Assembly (NCBI RefSeq): GCF_000499845.2
Contig: NC_023758.2
Span: forward strand, 31,650,069 to 31,714,068
Direction of reading: 5' to 3'
DNA from: Phaseolus vulgaris
Lineage: Eukaryota; Streptophyta; Magnoliopsida; Fabales; Fabaceae
Length of the DNA stretch: 64,000 nt
The position numbers and the translations under genes were made by a program. How positions within the stretch are numbered: position 1 is the first letter of the stretch; each line of letters starts with the position of its first letter. A model generated the notes under the pieces. It saw only the letters and a program-made list of their open reading frames with translations. It ran no database searches and was not told where the DNA came from. Shown piece after piece: positions 11,201-22,356 of this stretch.

Positions 11201-13081
11201 AAATATTTTTAGAATTTTAATAATTATTAGGAAGGTGTAGAAAAAAAATTGAGGTGAATGAAGAAATTGCCAACCTTTCAAATAGCACATAATTCGAAGT
11301 AAAGCCATATAGGCCGAAAGTCCTACCAGTTTAGTTATCATTCTCATAATAAATAACATCAATATTATCATTTTTGCATAAACATATAAAAAATAAAACT
11401 GAACACTAAATTTCATGGTCTCTTTCAAGTACTTGAATACTCTTCAATTTCAAATCTATAAAAATAGTTGCGCAAGCTACATTGCACTTATCCAATTATA
11501 ATATACTAAAAATCTCCATAATATACTTTTTTTGAAACAAATTTCAGCAGCTAATATGAACTACCCAATACCAAAAAAATAACACATCAAATCCAATTTC
11601 TCATCTCAAATTCTGTCATCATAAAAACTTTAAATGAACCAATCACGACTTTATCATTTTATTTCTTGTAAAAATCAAGTCATGAACACATTCTTATAAG
11701 AAATTTCTTTGCATTTGCAAACTTTATAACAAATGCATGCTCATATGAGCATTTTTGAAAACATGATGTAATGAAATAAGACCCTATGCTACTATACCAA
11801 TTTCGGGTGCTTGATTTGTCTGAAAAATGTTTTTTCAAATTTATAAACCTTCTCCTCATCCTCTTGCTTCACATATACCACCAAAGTTGCTAAATACAGA
11901 TATACTAGTGGCACAAAGCTGTTTTTTTCACGTCATTTTTAGTTACTAATGCTTAAATGCTGTAACTTCAATACTTATCAAAATCAGAACAACTACTCTA
12001 CTATTACTACCGGATGTGAATACCGATATGGTGGAATGGTGGAGAAGGTCGATATGGACGAATGGTTGAGAAGATCGAATGATTTTCTTAATTTAAATAT
12101 AGATCGTAAACTTATAATTAACTGTAATTAATTCAATTTAGTTGTAAATCGTGATTAAGGCACAATTGGACTCTCATTTGAATCCACAAGCAGATCTATG
12201 ATAGTTGTGGTCCATTCAAAATACATAAATATCATAGGAGACACAAAGTCAAAAATATTTTTTTTCTCTCAACTCACATGTACATCATAGTGAGACTAAT
12301 TTGATCGTCAAAATATTCTTATAAGTTGTGTCATTTCGATAAAAGGAAGAATCAACTAGATGGTAAAGACCAAAATAAAAAGACAATTGGACATTATAGC
12401 AAGGACTAGTGTTACTTAAACTAAGAAGATAAAACAACAAATCTCTATCCATGACTAAGAGAAACAAATCCTAAATAAAAAGGACCCGACTTACTTAAAA
12501 CAAGAACAAAATGGTAAATAAGTTTTAACATCTTCCCAACATATATATATATATATATCTTAAAAAGTTTAATATAAAATCTGTTAGTTACATTTATATT
12601 TATTTATTGTGATGCAAGAATAAAAAATGAAGGTGAGAGAGTGTGTTTAATCTCTCTCTGGTCTAATATTGACATGGAATTGATTGATTCTGTTGCTTCC
12701 AAAAAAGTCTCTGTCTGTCCAAAAAAAACTGCTCCTGTTCATAACTTCGATTAATGATAATTATTGAATGCGCCGGTGCGGTAGCTAATTGTTGACCACC
12801 GTGTGAGTCGATGAGTAGATATCGAAAGAAAAAGAAAATAGAAAAAAATTCTCCTCCTTAACCTCTCAAATTTGAAGCACGGAATCACATATTTTTCAAT
12901 AAACTCCAACTAATTAAAAAAAGACATTAATTGCAGTACTGAAAGTAAGATGATGGCATGGGGTAATGGGGAAGAGAGAGAGAAGGAAGGAGCGAGGTGT
13001 ATTATTATTAAGGGGGCAACAAAAGGGGGAAGAAAATAATAAATGAGAGATAAAAAGGTTAGGAGGGGATGAAAGAGAAGA
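8282..13081. other. AT-rich intergenic region
   Basis: No convincing gene. Long A/T runs, an (AT)9 microsatellite at 12541-12558, and near 10810-10890 a short less AT-rich patch (TAGGGATGACAATG...CCACCCCAC) that looks like a decayed dispersed repeat. From about 12960 the sequence becomes GA-rich and is probably the promoter and leader of the next gene. Confidence 0.5.
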
Positions 13082-13109
13082 AAGAAGGCATAAATAAAGG
13101 AAGAGAGAG
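12972..13109 (+). promoter_or_regulatory. GA-rich leader/promoter of the USO1-like gene
   Basis: Repeated GAGAGA, AAGGAAGG and GGGGGAAG runs immediately upstream of the ATG at 13110, typical of plant GA-rich leaders. No clear TATA box chosen. Confidence 0.35.
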
Positions 13110-16100
13110 ATGAAAAGCGAGGAAGAAGAAGCGGAAAAGGAGGAAAATTTGGGAGAAAAGTTGAGGCGAGGGGTTTTGGTAGGGAAAAGCAAGGGCCCCT
13201 CTACTCCACTCCCGTCTTGGCTTTCGCTTACTCACACTACCAAACACATTCACCACCATTCTGTTTCTGCTAGAAAGCTCGCCGCAGCGCTCTGGGAATT
13301 CAACCACTCTTTCCCTCTCTTTCAAATGCATCCTTCTGCTAATAACGCTCCACCTGCTCCCTCTGCTGCTCATCCCCGACATCGCCGCCGCCATTACATC
13401 CTCCACAAGGACAAGGCTCTCCACATCTCCAACTTCTTGGCTGATGCTTCTCCCTCTTCCCCTGATCAGGTACCGTCTTCTTCACTTTCCCCAGCACGAG
13501 CTGTCACACTCTCGACGTGTTTGAGATCCCACTAGAGATTGAGACCTTTCTTTATAAACCGATTTTATACTTTTTTTTATCATAGTCAGTTTTCGAGTTT
13601 ATCTTAACAATTGTTTCTTAGGCTTATCTATAATGTGACCACACATTGAGTTACTCTTAAATTTCACCTCTTTACACTTTTTTTTCTGCTTATTATTTAT
13701 ATTAGCTTTATGATCCTTCAAGGGCGTTCCGAGTTTATGTATACCTTCGTACTAGGTTAGCCAGTAGAACTAGTTTATTTATTTATTTATTTCCCATACA
13801 ATATCTATCTTGACTTGCTGTTTTTTTTTTTTTATGTTGACTTGTTATTCCTGAAATGTTCTTTCAGCATCTGCAATTCGTTCTTTATTGAAAAGTTTCC
13901 TCACTTGTCTGATTTTTTAAGGGCATAGTGAATCTAATTTGGGTTGATTTTGATTCACCTGATTCTTGTTGACGGGCATTTTCCCATTAAATTTTCTCTT
14001 TCATTCCTTTGTTGTATCTGTGTTTGGTTGAATGGTCTCTTTCATCTGGCTTTACTATCCTACCTGTTTTCAATTTCTTTTGTTTTTGTGGATGGTCGTG
14101 TTTAGATCTTAGCGTCTATGAGCATTGGACATGTTTAGTGTGAAGTCATACACTGTCTTTAACCTTGTAATTGAGGTAGAAATTCTCATTAACGTTATTA
14201 GCAATTCCATAGAGAGACAAATTTAGATGTCGTTTAAACTGATATTTTTTCTGCTCTTTCATCAGCCAGCTAGCGCCAGCAGTTTGAGGAGGCATATTGC
14301 TGCATCCCTGATGCAGCAGCATCGGGTGATTGATAGAAATGATCATGCACTACAACCTTTATCTCCTGCAAGTTATGGCAGTTCCATGGAGGTAAGCATC
14401 AACCTTGACCCCAACCATGAACCTCCACCTTCCTTTTCTTTTCTACTGGGCAACACTTTTAGAGTATAACATATCCTTCGAAGTAAACCTGCTTCTTTTG
14501 TGGGACTTGGCACCTTATATAATGTGAGTGCATACATTTACACAAAGTTGATTAGGTCATGGGAGTTCTCTGAATTATGATCCATCAGTGTTTTGTGGAA
14601 GAAAAAAATATTGGGTGTAACCTATTCCTGATATTAAGAAATTTGGTGAATGACTAATTTTGTCCATGATAATGATATAACATACCAGCAACAGCTACGT
14701 TGCAGTTTAGTTTAATGCCAAAATAATCGTTAGAATGATATCTATAATAAAATATTTGTAATATTAACGAAGCTTGCTTAAAGAATGAAACAATTTCAAA
14801 GTTTGAGTCGCTGTTTTTGTAGATTTCTTTTTGAATTACATTCTTGTTGCAGAATGTATTGTAAAATATTTACTGCGAATACTAGGTTCATCCTTCATTG
14901 TCTGTTTGGTACAAAGGGTATTCAATACTTATCGCTACTCTACTGAAAGCTTGTTTATTGTTGGATAATCATCAAATCTTTTATTGAATACTCTGCTTTT
15001 CCTTTCTTGGGTTGCAGATGACACCCTATAATCCTGGAGCCACTCCTTCTAGTTCCTTGGAATTTAAGGGAAGGATTGGTGATCCACATTATAGTCTCAA
15101 AACATCTACAGAACTTCTAAAAGTGCTAAACAGAATATGGAGCTTGGAAGAACAACATGCTTCTAACATTTCATTGATAAAAGCATTAAAATCAGAGCTA
15201 GATCATGCACGTATACGGGTCAAAGAGTTGCTTCGAGACCGACAAGCAGATCGACATGAAGTTGACGACCTAATGAAGCAAATTGCAGAGGATAAACTGG
15301 TTAGGAAGAGCAAGGAGCAGGATCGACTCCATGCCGCTGTGCAATCTGTGAGGGATGAACTTGAGGATGAGAGGAAATTAAGGAAACGGTCAGAGAGCAT
15401 ACATCGGAAATTGGCTCGGGATCTCTCTGAAGTGAAGTCCTCCCTTACTAGCGCTCTAAAAGAATTGGATCAAGAGAGAACTAGAAGAAAACTATTGGAG
15501 GACCTCTGTGATGAATTTGCTAGGGGAATAAATGAATATGAACGAGAAGTGCATACTCTGAATCACAAGTCTGATAAAGACTGGATTCAAAGGGCTGATC
15601 ACGATCGTTTGATTCTCCACATATCTGAATCATGGCTGGATGAACGTATGCAAATGCAGCTGGAAGCAGCTCAGAATGGTTTTATGGACAAGTCCATAGT
15701 CGATAAACTAAGCCTTGAAATCGAAACCTTTCTTAGAGCTAAACAAAATAGTCGAAGTGCAGAAAATATCGTGGCGAGGAATCGCCGTAATTCCTTGGAA
15801 TCTGTACCACTGAACGATGCTGTCAGTGCTCCACAGGTGGTGGGTGATGACGATGATTCTGTGGGAAGTGATTCAAATTGTTTTGAGTTGAACAAGCCAA
15901 ACAACAAGGGATCTAAGGTACATGAAGAAGAGCCTGTCGACAAACATTTTGAGGAGACATTGAAAACCAACTACACGAAGAAAAAACCAATACCACGAGA
16001 AGGGTTAAAACATCGTAGCCCATCTAGCTTGCAAGTTAAGTTTGAAGAACAGATGGCGTGGGCCATGTCATCTGATTCACATAAGAAGTCCCAGTCAATT

Positions 16101-16529
16101 GATGCAGATCAGGGGAAGACCACAGACACCAAGCCAGATGAAGGAACTTTATCTGAAAAGTGTGAAAACTTTGAGATTAACGAAGATGATGATTCTGAAG
16201 GAAAGATGAACCCCACTGAATTGCACAGCTCCAGTAAAAACCACATCATTGATAATCTGATAAGAGGTCAACTTATGGCATCAGAAAGTGGCAATATGCA
16301 TGCTGAGAATAACTATGGTGAGGCTTCCTGCAGCAATGCTGGATGGAGGAATCAGGCAAGCCCTGTGAAGCAGTGGATGGCAAAACTTGGATCCCAAGAC
16401 CTTGACATATCGGAAGCTTCCAAAATGGCTTCAGGACCAAAGGAGAATAATACTTTGAAGGCAAAGCTTCTGGAAGCTAGGTCTAAGGGGCAGCGATCGC
16501 GTTTAAAAGCCATGAAAGGGTCCTTTTAG
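13110..16529 (+). CDS. coiled-coil protein, USO1-like (At5g41620/At1g64180 family)
   Basis: Three exons, 13110-13469, 14266-14391 and 15018-16529, all phase 0 at GT-AG sites, giving 665 residues. The N-terminus is acidic then basic and carries GVLVGK (residues 21-26) followed by GPSTP and later SARKLAA, hallmarks of this plant family. Residues about 190-345 are a long charged coiled coil (SLEEQHASNISLIKALKSEL to CDEFARGINEYEREV). The C-terminal third is Ser/Asp/Lys-rich and probably disordered, ending in basic RSKGQRSRLKAMKGSF. The database name refers to yeast vesicle-tethering Uso1, but similarity is mainly coiled coil, so a trafficking role is not established; relatives include BRANCHLESS TRICHOME, which suggests a cytoskeletal or cell-shape role. 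No lesions. Confidence 0.9.
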
Positions 16530-17491
16530 AGGTGGTTTAGCATAAACAATTAACATGTTGGAGAATTCAGGCTAAGGGAATAAGTTGGTGGGGAAATTGC
16601 ATGCTGGTTCATTACACTTCCCTGTCTCGTCTTTTTTGTGCAAATTTTGCGTTGTTCATAATTTTCACTTTGTTTCTGTAACATATTTTTCCTTTGGGGG
16701 TTTATTCTCTATATACTATTGTAGATGTTGTCACGTCATGTAGCCAAAAAAGAATCAGATCGAGTTTTGAGAAGTGAAAAACAAATATACAATTTTGGAT
16801 AGTTTTTATTCTTCTTCTCATTATTAAGAGCCCAACAAAACAGGCAAGTCTTTTTGTACTTGTGAGTACCAACTATGAATCGGAGATTCATAAATATCGT
16901 TAATCCACAATTATGTGTTGACTTGAGCATCACAGATGTTGATTATTTTACTGGTAAAAATACTTCCTCTTGTCGTATTTAAATATAAAGTAGTTGGCCT
17001 AGTGAGTATTCATATTCAGATAGATAAGTTTTATGTAATTAATTTAAGTTTTTTTTTATTTCGTTAGTAAAAATATATCAATTAATACAGGGGGGAAATA
17101 ATTAATTTATCATTTAATTGCAAATGGGATGCATAGAGAGGGATAACGAATTGTCGTATATTTTGAAAATAATCTCACAAATATTAATTGTAGCATTATG
17201 GATCGAGTGTGATATCTTAAGAGATACGTAAAAAATTCTCATATTCTTGACAAGATCTCTACTATGATGTTTTTTGAAACATTAATTAACAAAGAATAAG
17301 GTGAAATAGAAGCTAATTAATTGTGTAATTAGATCGCAAATAAGGAGGAGTTTTAGGTGAATGGAAGAGGTTGTGGTTATATCAGTCAAGAAAAAGAAAT
17401 AAATGGGCCAAATTTTGCAAGCCCGAACCTTGAGATCCAATTGAGCGCACGTGTGTCTGCGAAGAAGAGCGAAACGCAGACGGCGTCCCTG
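16530..17491. other. 3' flank and short intergenic region
   Basis: Contains the 3' untranslated region of the coiled-coil gene (roughly to 16740) and the upstream region of the VOC gene. A G-box CACGTG at 17448-17453 lies about 40 bases before the VOC start codon. Nothing else seen. Confidence 0.45.
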
Positions 17492-18182
17492 ATGGCAGCG
17501 TCGTTCAGGTGGATACTACAACTACACAGGGATGTTCCAAAAGCCGCACGCTTCTACTCCGAAGGCTTGGACTTCACCATCAACGTATGCTCTCTTCGTT
17601 GGGCCGAACTTCAATCTGGTTCTCTCAAGCTTGCCCTCATGCATTCTTCCCAGTACTTTTCTCTTCTCACGCCCTCCATCTGTTCGATGATTGTTCATTC
17701 CTAAATGCCGTAATTAATGGCGACCACAATGTGCGTGGTTCTTTAATTAACTATAATACGCTCGAGAAACCTACTAATAGTAACGTGATTAGTTTCTTAT
17801 TTCGTTGATTTGTCATTCTTTTTCTTAATTTTCGACGGTGGTCCAAATTATTATGTTTGGTTTGGAATATTGGATGAAGTGATGAGCTGATGATTCACTT
17901 TCAATTTCACAGTGACCAAACCACCACGCAGAAAGGGTACTCCTCTCTTTTGTCATTTACGGTGACTGACATGAACAGTACAGTAGCTAAATTAATGGCG
18001 TTAGGAGCCGAACTCGATGGACCCATCAAATACGAGATCCATGGAAAGGTATTGTGATTCACTCATAGCTTTCATACAACTGGGAACTTGCCCAAGGTCT
18101 GATGTGATGATTTACCTGTGATCAGGTTGCAGCTATGCGGTGTACTGATGGACATGTCTTGGGCCTCTATGAACCTGTCTAA
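17492..18182 (+). CDS. glyoxalase/VOC superfamily protein (At2g32090-like)
   Basis: Exons 17492-17652, 17913-18048 and 18126-18182 join at GT-AG sites with phases 2 and 0, giving 117 residues. The start MAASFRWILQLHRDVPKAA matches the beginning of the Arabidopsis lactoylglutathione-lyase-family protein At2g32090 as I recall it; an in-frame ATG at 17357 would add 45 residues without family support. A single VOC domain spans the whole protein: RFYSEGLDF, LRWAEL, GYSSLLSFTV and the closing DGHVLGLYEPV, where the Glu is the usual metal-ligand position. VOC proteins bind metal and act on small metabolites, often after dimerising; the substrate here is unknown. No lesions. Confidence 0.9.
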
Positions 18183-19557
18183 GATGCATAGCAGATTCAG
18201 TATCAACAGTACCCTCTTTTGTCATGGTAACAGTTTTTAGCCCGTTGTGATCTTGGAAAAGATAGGGTAATTATGTGATACCCTTTTGTTTTATGGATTC
18301 CCTGCAATAATTGATGATGTTATCTTGTCGAGACCTTTAGCAGCAGCAGGATATAGCGTGTGAAGCAATAGGCATGAGAATAAGGTAAAATGATTAGAAG
18401 ATTGAAAAGAGGCTATTCATTCAAATGCCTCCAAATTATCTGTCTTTTAGATGGGTTTTTTTGTCACCATCCATGTGTGCTATAATTGACAGGAAATCAC
18501 CTCTTGGTTTATTTTTTTCTCTTTAAGGAGGGCAGCTTATCTTTCCTCCCTGTTGAATTTTCATATCCTGTCTTCTACTTTTATCCCAGGATTGATTGGT
18601 GAAACATTTAACCTTTTACGCTTTCAATTATACAATTAATTGTACCCTTTGCTCATGTTTCTTCAATCATCCTTGCAATATTTTGTTTTTGTGAGTTTAT
18701 AGGCCAAAACCGATAATGTGGGAAAATAGTGTTAATATCGATGTTTGAAGTTAATGGAAAAGATTCCATGTATTTCTCATCAAAGGAGGAGTGTGTTAAT
18801 AATATAAATTGAGTGTATATGAGAGATTATAATCAATTTAAAAATATAACTCGAAACAACACTTGTGATTGATCTTAGCAATATTATCTAGACTTGATGT
18901 CAGAACAGTTTCCAAGTCCCAATTGTATTAATAGTCATTAGAGTTTTGATATGATAACAACAAATCAGTGAATTGTTCCAGATTGTAGCTGTATTTTTCT
19001 ATTTCTTGTGTGCTAATACATGATATGGCGTCAGATACAATTTCTTTACAACCATTTGAAAAGATTCATTTGTAGTATTTTCATGTGATACATGAAGATG
19101 CAGTTTGATCTTCCCACCGAAGCTACCTCGAAAGGTGATGTTTTTGTGTCTCTTGCTACAAACGACAGTTGTCTTCGTCTTTGGTAGAGGAAAATAGCAC
19201 CAAAAACTTTCCTGCATGCTTTTAAATAAACTTTCGGGTGTTTAGTTTTCCATTGACGAACTAGTTCTAAATCTGAAATTAATTGAGTTGAAACAACCTT
19301 AAGTGATTGAAATAAAACCCAGATTTAATTATTAATAAAATAATTAGATTCATAAAATAAATTTATTACATCATGCGCTCAATCCATATTTTAGGAATTA
19401 AAAAAAGTCAAACAATATCACGGGCAAGTGGGAGAAAAATAAACTTATGCAACCTTTGTACTTTCCTTAAGCAAGATTTAGGATCACCAAGAAAGAAAAA
19501 TAAACAAAGTTACACTTGTTATGGGCTGTTAAAACATTTATTCAGCAACCTAACTTA
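18183..19557. other. 3' flank and intergenic region left of the gypsy element
   Basis: 3' untranslated region of the VOC gene, then AT-rich sequence. A minus-strand open stretch of 72 codons at 18999-19217 has no recognised similarity and I do not call it. TSD copy GTTAA ends this region. Confidence 0.4.
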
Positions 19558-19562
19558 GTTAA

Positions 19563-20011
19563 TGTACCGGTAGGCACCGCGGCCGACCGACCGAATTCAT
19601 AATTGTGAGGGCGCGTTACAAAACTAAGTAGTTAAGATGCAACTCCGAAAAATAAGGGATACGCGTGGGAAGAAGATATATTCCGCGGGTATTCCGGAGC
19701 ATGATTGGTAAAACCTATCCGTAACCATCCTAAGCCCAAGAGGTAGAAAGCCCATTTAACAATCCTATAAATACGGTGCTCAAACTAGAGAAAGGTACGT
19801 TTTCATTCACTTACGAAACCGCGCTTAGAATCTCATACTTACTTGAGCGTCGGAGTGCCTTCGCAGGTACCCTCCCCCGCCTGACCGAAGGAGACACCAA
19901 GAAGGAACGACCGACCGAAGGAGAAGAAGATCGACACGTCGATCCATTTACGTCAGCAATCTCATTACATCAACCGACCGTGCCTGGGCCCCATTTCTCC
20001 ACTCAGGTACA
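19563..20011 (+). repeat. 5' LTR of the gypsy element
   Basis: 449 bases, TGTACC...GGTACA. A TATA box TATAAATA is at 19766-19773, placing the expected transcript start near 19800. Compared with the 3' LTR I count three differences: ACCATCC/ACCACCC, TTTAACAA/TTTAGCAA and TTACATCA/TTACGTCA. Confidence 0.93.
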
Positions 20012-20013
20012 AT

Positions 20014-20030
20014 TGGCGCCCACCGTGGGG
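20014..20030 (+). other. primer-binding site
   Basis: TGGCGCCCACCGTGGGG begins two bases after the LTR. TGG pairs with the CCA end of a tRNA; TGGCGCC-type sites are usual in Tat-related plant gypsy elements and are generally attributed to tRNA-Arg. The exact tRNA was not checked. Confidence 0.65.
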
Positions 20031-20061
20031 CCGAGGCAAGATTTCAATATTTAAAGCTATA

Positions 20062-21051
20062 ATGGTTGCAACAAGGAACAACAACAACGCTATGGCGGAA
20101 CAGATGACTATGATTCAAACCCTCCAAACTCAGATGGAGGAACTGCGGCAAAAGGGGATGGAAGACCGTCGTCAACACGAAGAGGATAAACGCCGCCAAG
20201 AGGAGGAAATCGCCTTATTGAGAGAGCAGAATGCGCGACTCCAGCGACAGGTTGATAATCCCGAACGAGAAGGCCAATCCCATATGGCCGACCGAACCGC
20301 CTCTCGCATACCTACACCAGCCGACACCAATCCTGCTTCCAGAGCTAAAACAGTCGAAAGAAAGTCAAGTAAAAGGGCTCATCCTTTTACAAACGAAATC
20401 ATCACCACACCACTTCCTGACAAATGGAGAGGCCTCGCCATTAAACTCTATGACGGCTCGACCGACCCGGACGAGCATTTAAATGTTTACAAGACGCAAA
20501 TGACTTTGTATACCACAGATAACAATGTGTGGTGTAAAGTATTCCCCACGTCGCTCCAGGGAGAACCTCTTACTTGGTTTACAGAGCTGTCTCCGAATTC
20601 CATTGACGACTTCGACGTCTTAGCCGTAAAATTCTCTACTCAGTATGCCACCAGCCGACCGCATCACATGTCCTCCATGTCTCTCCTAGCGATACAACAA
20701 GAAAAAGGTGAATCTCTCAGAACCTTTTTAGATAGGTTCAACAAAGCATGTATGAACATCCGAGGGCTCAAGCAGGAAGTTGCATTGCACCATTTGGTCT
20801 CGGCCATCCGGCCGAGCCGTTTTACTGAAAGTCTCATCAAGAAGCCGCCTCAAGACATGGAAGACCTTCGAACTCGAGCAACCAAATTCATGCAAATCGA
20901 GGAACACATTGATTACCACCAACGGTTCAAAGCCGTCGGATCCGGAGTCCTCAAAGACCAAACCCCGAGCAAAGAAAGAGAAGTCGAGACCGAACGAACC
21001 GTCCGAACCACTCCAAGGTCAAACCAAGAATGTTCCACAAAGGAGACTTAG
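20062..21051 (+). CDS. retrotransposon Gag, C-terminally truncated
   Basis: Open frame of 329 codons starting 32 bases after the primer site. Residues about 10-75 are a charged coiled coil (QTQMEELRQKGMEDRRQHEE and onward). Residues about 112-270 match the plant retrotransposon gag domain: PLPDKWRGLAIKLYDGSTDP, WCKVFPTSLQGEPLTWF, ESLRTFLDRFNKACM. There is no CCHC zinc knuckle. About residue 317 the frame runs into a piece of pol read out of frame and stops, so the normal Gag tail has been replaced by a few junk residues. Gag would form the particle shell; loss of the knuckle should weaken RNA binding unless helper Gag is supplied. Confidence 0.85.
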   Translation: MVATRNNNNAMAEQMTMIQTLQTQMEELRQKGMEDRRQHEEDKRRQEEEIALLREQNARLQRQVDNPEREGQSHMADRTASRIPTPADTNPASRAKTVERKSSKRAHPFTNEIITTPLPDKWRGLAIKLYDGSTDPDEHLNVYKTQMTLYTTDNNVWCKVFPTSLQGEPLTWFTELSPNSIDDFDVLAVKFSTQYATSRPHHMSSMSLLAIQQEKGESLRTFLDRFNKACMNIRGLKQEVALHHLVSAIRPSRFTESLIKKPPQDMEDLRTRATKFMQIEEHIDYHQRFKAVGSGVLKDQTPSKEREVETERTVRTTPRSNQECSTKET

Positions 21052-21134
21052 TATGGCGAATGCGGAGTAGCGCCCGAAAGGAAGGAGGCAAGTTTTCTAG
21101 CAGTTGGGAAGGACCATTCCGCATAGCAGACACT
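21015..21134 (+). pseudogene. integrase C-terminal fragment of pol
   Basis: In a different frame from gag the sequence reads KVKPRMFHKGDLVWRM and GGKFSSSWEGPFRIAD, the well-known C-terminal end of plant gypsy integrase. The deletion that removed the rest of pol therefore joined gag to the last 40 codons before the integrase end; the GKGAYKL-type segment that normally follows is also gone. Confidence 0.8.
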
Positions 21135-21135
21135 A

Positions 21136-22060
21136 AGAATTATTTATGCCTCGTTCGGCATCAGAATTATCTTATTACTTCAACGTAATCAGAATTATTT
21201 ATGCCTCGTCCGGCATCAGAATTATTCGGAATTATTTATGCCTCGTTCGGCATCAGAATTATCTTATTACTTTAATGTAATCAGAATTATTTATGCCTCG
21301 TTCGGCATCAGAATGTAATCAGAATTATTTATGCCTCGTCCGGCATCAGAATTATCTTATTACTTTAATGTAATCAGAATTATTTATGCCTCGTTCGGCA
21401 TCAGAATTATCTTATTACTTTAATGTAATCGGAATTATTTATGCCTCGTCCGGCATCAGAATTATTCGGAATTATTTATGCCTCGTTCGGCATCAGAATT
21501 ATCTTATTACTTTAATGTAATCAGAATTATTTATGCCCCGTTCGGCATCAGAATTATCTTATTACTTTAATGTAATCAGAATTATTTATGCCTCGTTCGG
21601 CATCAGAATTATCTTATTACTTAAATGTAATCAGAATTATTTATGTCTCGTTCGACATCAGAATTATCTTATTACTTTTATGTAATCAGAATTATTTATG
21701 CCTCGTTCGGCATCAGAATTATCTTATTACTTTAACAAATTATTTATGCCTCGTCCGGCATCAGAATCATCTTATTACTTTAATGTAATCAGAATTATTT
21801 ATGCCTCGTTCGGCATCAGAATTATCTTATTACTTTAATGTAATCAGAATTATCTATGCCTCGTTCGGCATCAGAATTATCTTATTACTTTAATGTAATC
21901 AGAATTATTTATGCCTCGTCCGGCATCAGAATTATCTTATTACTTAACGTAATCGGAATTATTTATGCCTCGTCCGACATCAGAATTATTAGGAATTATT
22001 TATGCCTCGTTCGGCATCCGAATATCTTATTACTTTAATGTAATCAGAATTATTTATGCA
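21136..22060 (+). repeat. tandem array of 55-bp and 37-bp hairpin units
   Basis: The core ATGCCTCGTTCGGCAT (or TCC variant) recurs at 21146, 21201, 21238, 21293, 21331, 21386, 21441, 21478, 21533, 21588, 21643, 21698, 21746, 21801, 21856, 21911, 21965 and 22002, with a partial at 22056. Steps are mostly 55 bases (two of 54), with four short steps of 37-38 and one of 48. Each core is an inverted repeat ATGCC/GGCAT around a six-base loop. Three of the four short steps follow a TCC-type core, so there is some higher-order order. The array lies between the pol remnant and the antisense ORF. Confidence 0.93.
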
Positions 22061-22096
22061 AGTGTGTATTGCCCACATGTCGGGTCCAACAATTTT

Positions 22097-22313
22097 CTAT
22101 GGCACATTGTTCATTAAATTATCATCGGGGTTGGCCGGCACCAGCTTTCCATCAACTACTATTTTTTCTATGTCGTACTGATCGTCCTCCACGGGTGCTC
22201 CATGCAGGCAGGCTGCTTGTCCAATGCCTAACCAAAAATATTCTTCGCTAATGCGAACGTCCCGTCATTCCGTTAAATTTAATGTCTGACAACTCGAAAG
22301 GCACAACAATCAT
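22097..22313 (-). pseudogene. antisense ORF remnant in the 3' region of the gypsy element
   Basis: On the minus strand an open frame from 22261 to a TAG at 22097-22099 encodes 54 residues of ordinary protein-like composition (it includes GQAACLHGAPVEDDQYD and VVDGKLVPANPDDNLM). It has no ATG of its own. Just upstream, in another frame, 22313-22248 begins with ATG (MIVVPFELSDIKF) and stops, overlapping the first, which suggests one ORF broken by a frameshift. Tat-lineage elements are known to carry extra, sometimes antisense, ORFs between pol and the 3' LTR. No domain recognised. Confidence 0.5.
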
Positions 22314-22343
22314 TACGACTCTTCGGCTTTTATTCACCTCGAG

Positions 22344-22356
22344 CCTGGGGGGCAAG
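22344..22356 (+). other. polypurine tract
   Basis: CCTGGGGGGCAAG sits directly before the 3' LTR, the expected plus-strand primer position. Confidence 0.65.

Noticed and set aside
17357..17491. Upstream in-frame ATG that would extend the VOC protein by 45 residues
   Set aside because: The extension has no family counterpart and the ATG at 17492 starts exactly where the orthologue does.
18999..19217. 72-codon minus-strand frame
   Set aside because: Plausible composition but no recognised family, splice context or promoter; could be chance.
21136..22060. CRISPR-like appearance of regular repeats
   Set aside because: Repeats are head-to-tail with no unique spacers, in a plant retrotransposon.
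22069..22251. 60-codon plus-strand frame in the gypsy 3' region
   Set aside because: Cys/His/Leu-rich shadow of the more protein-like antisense frame at 22097-22261.
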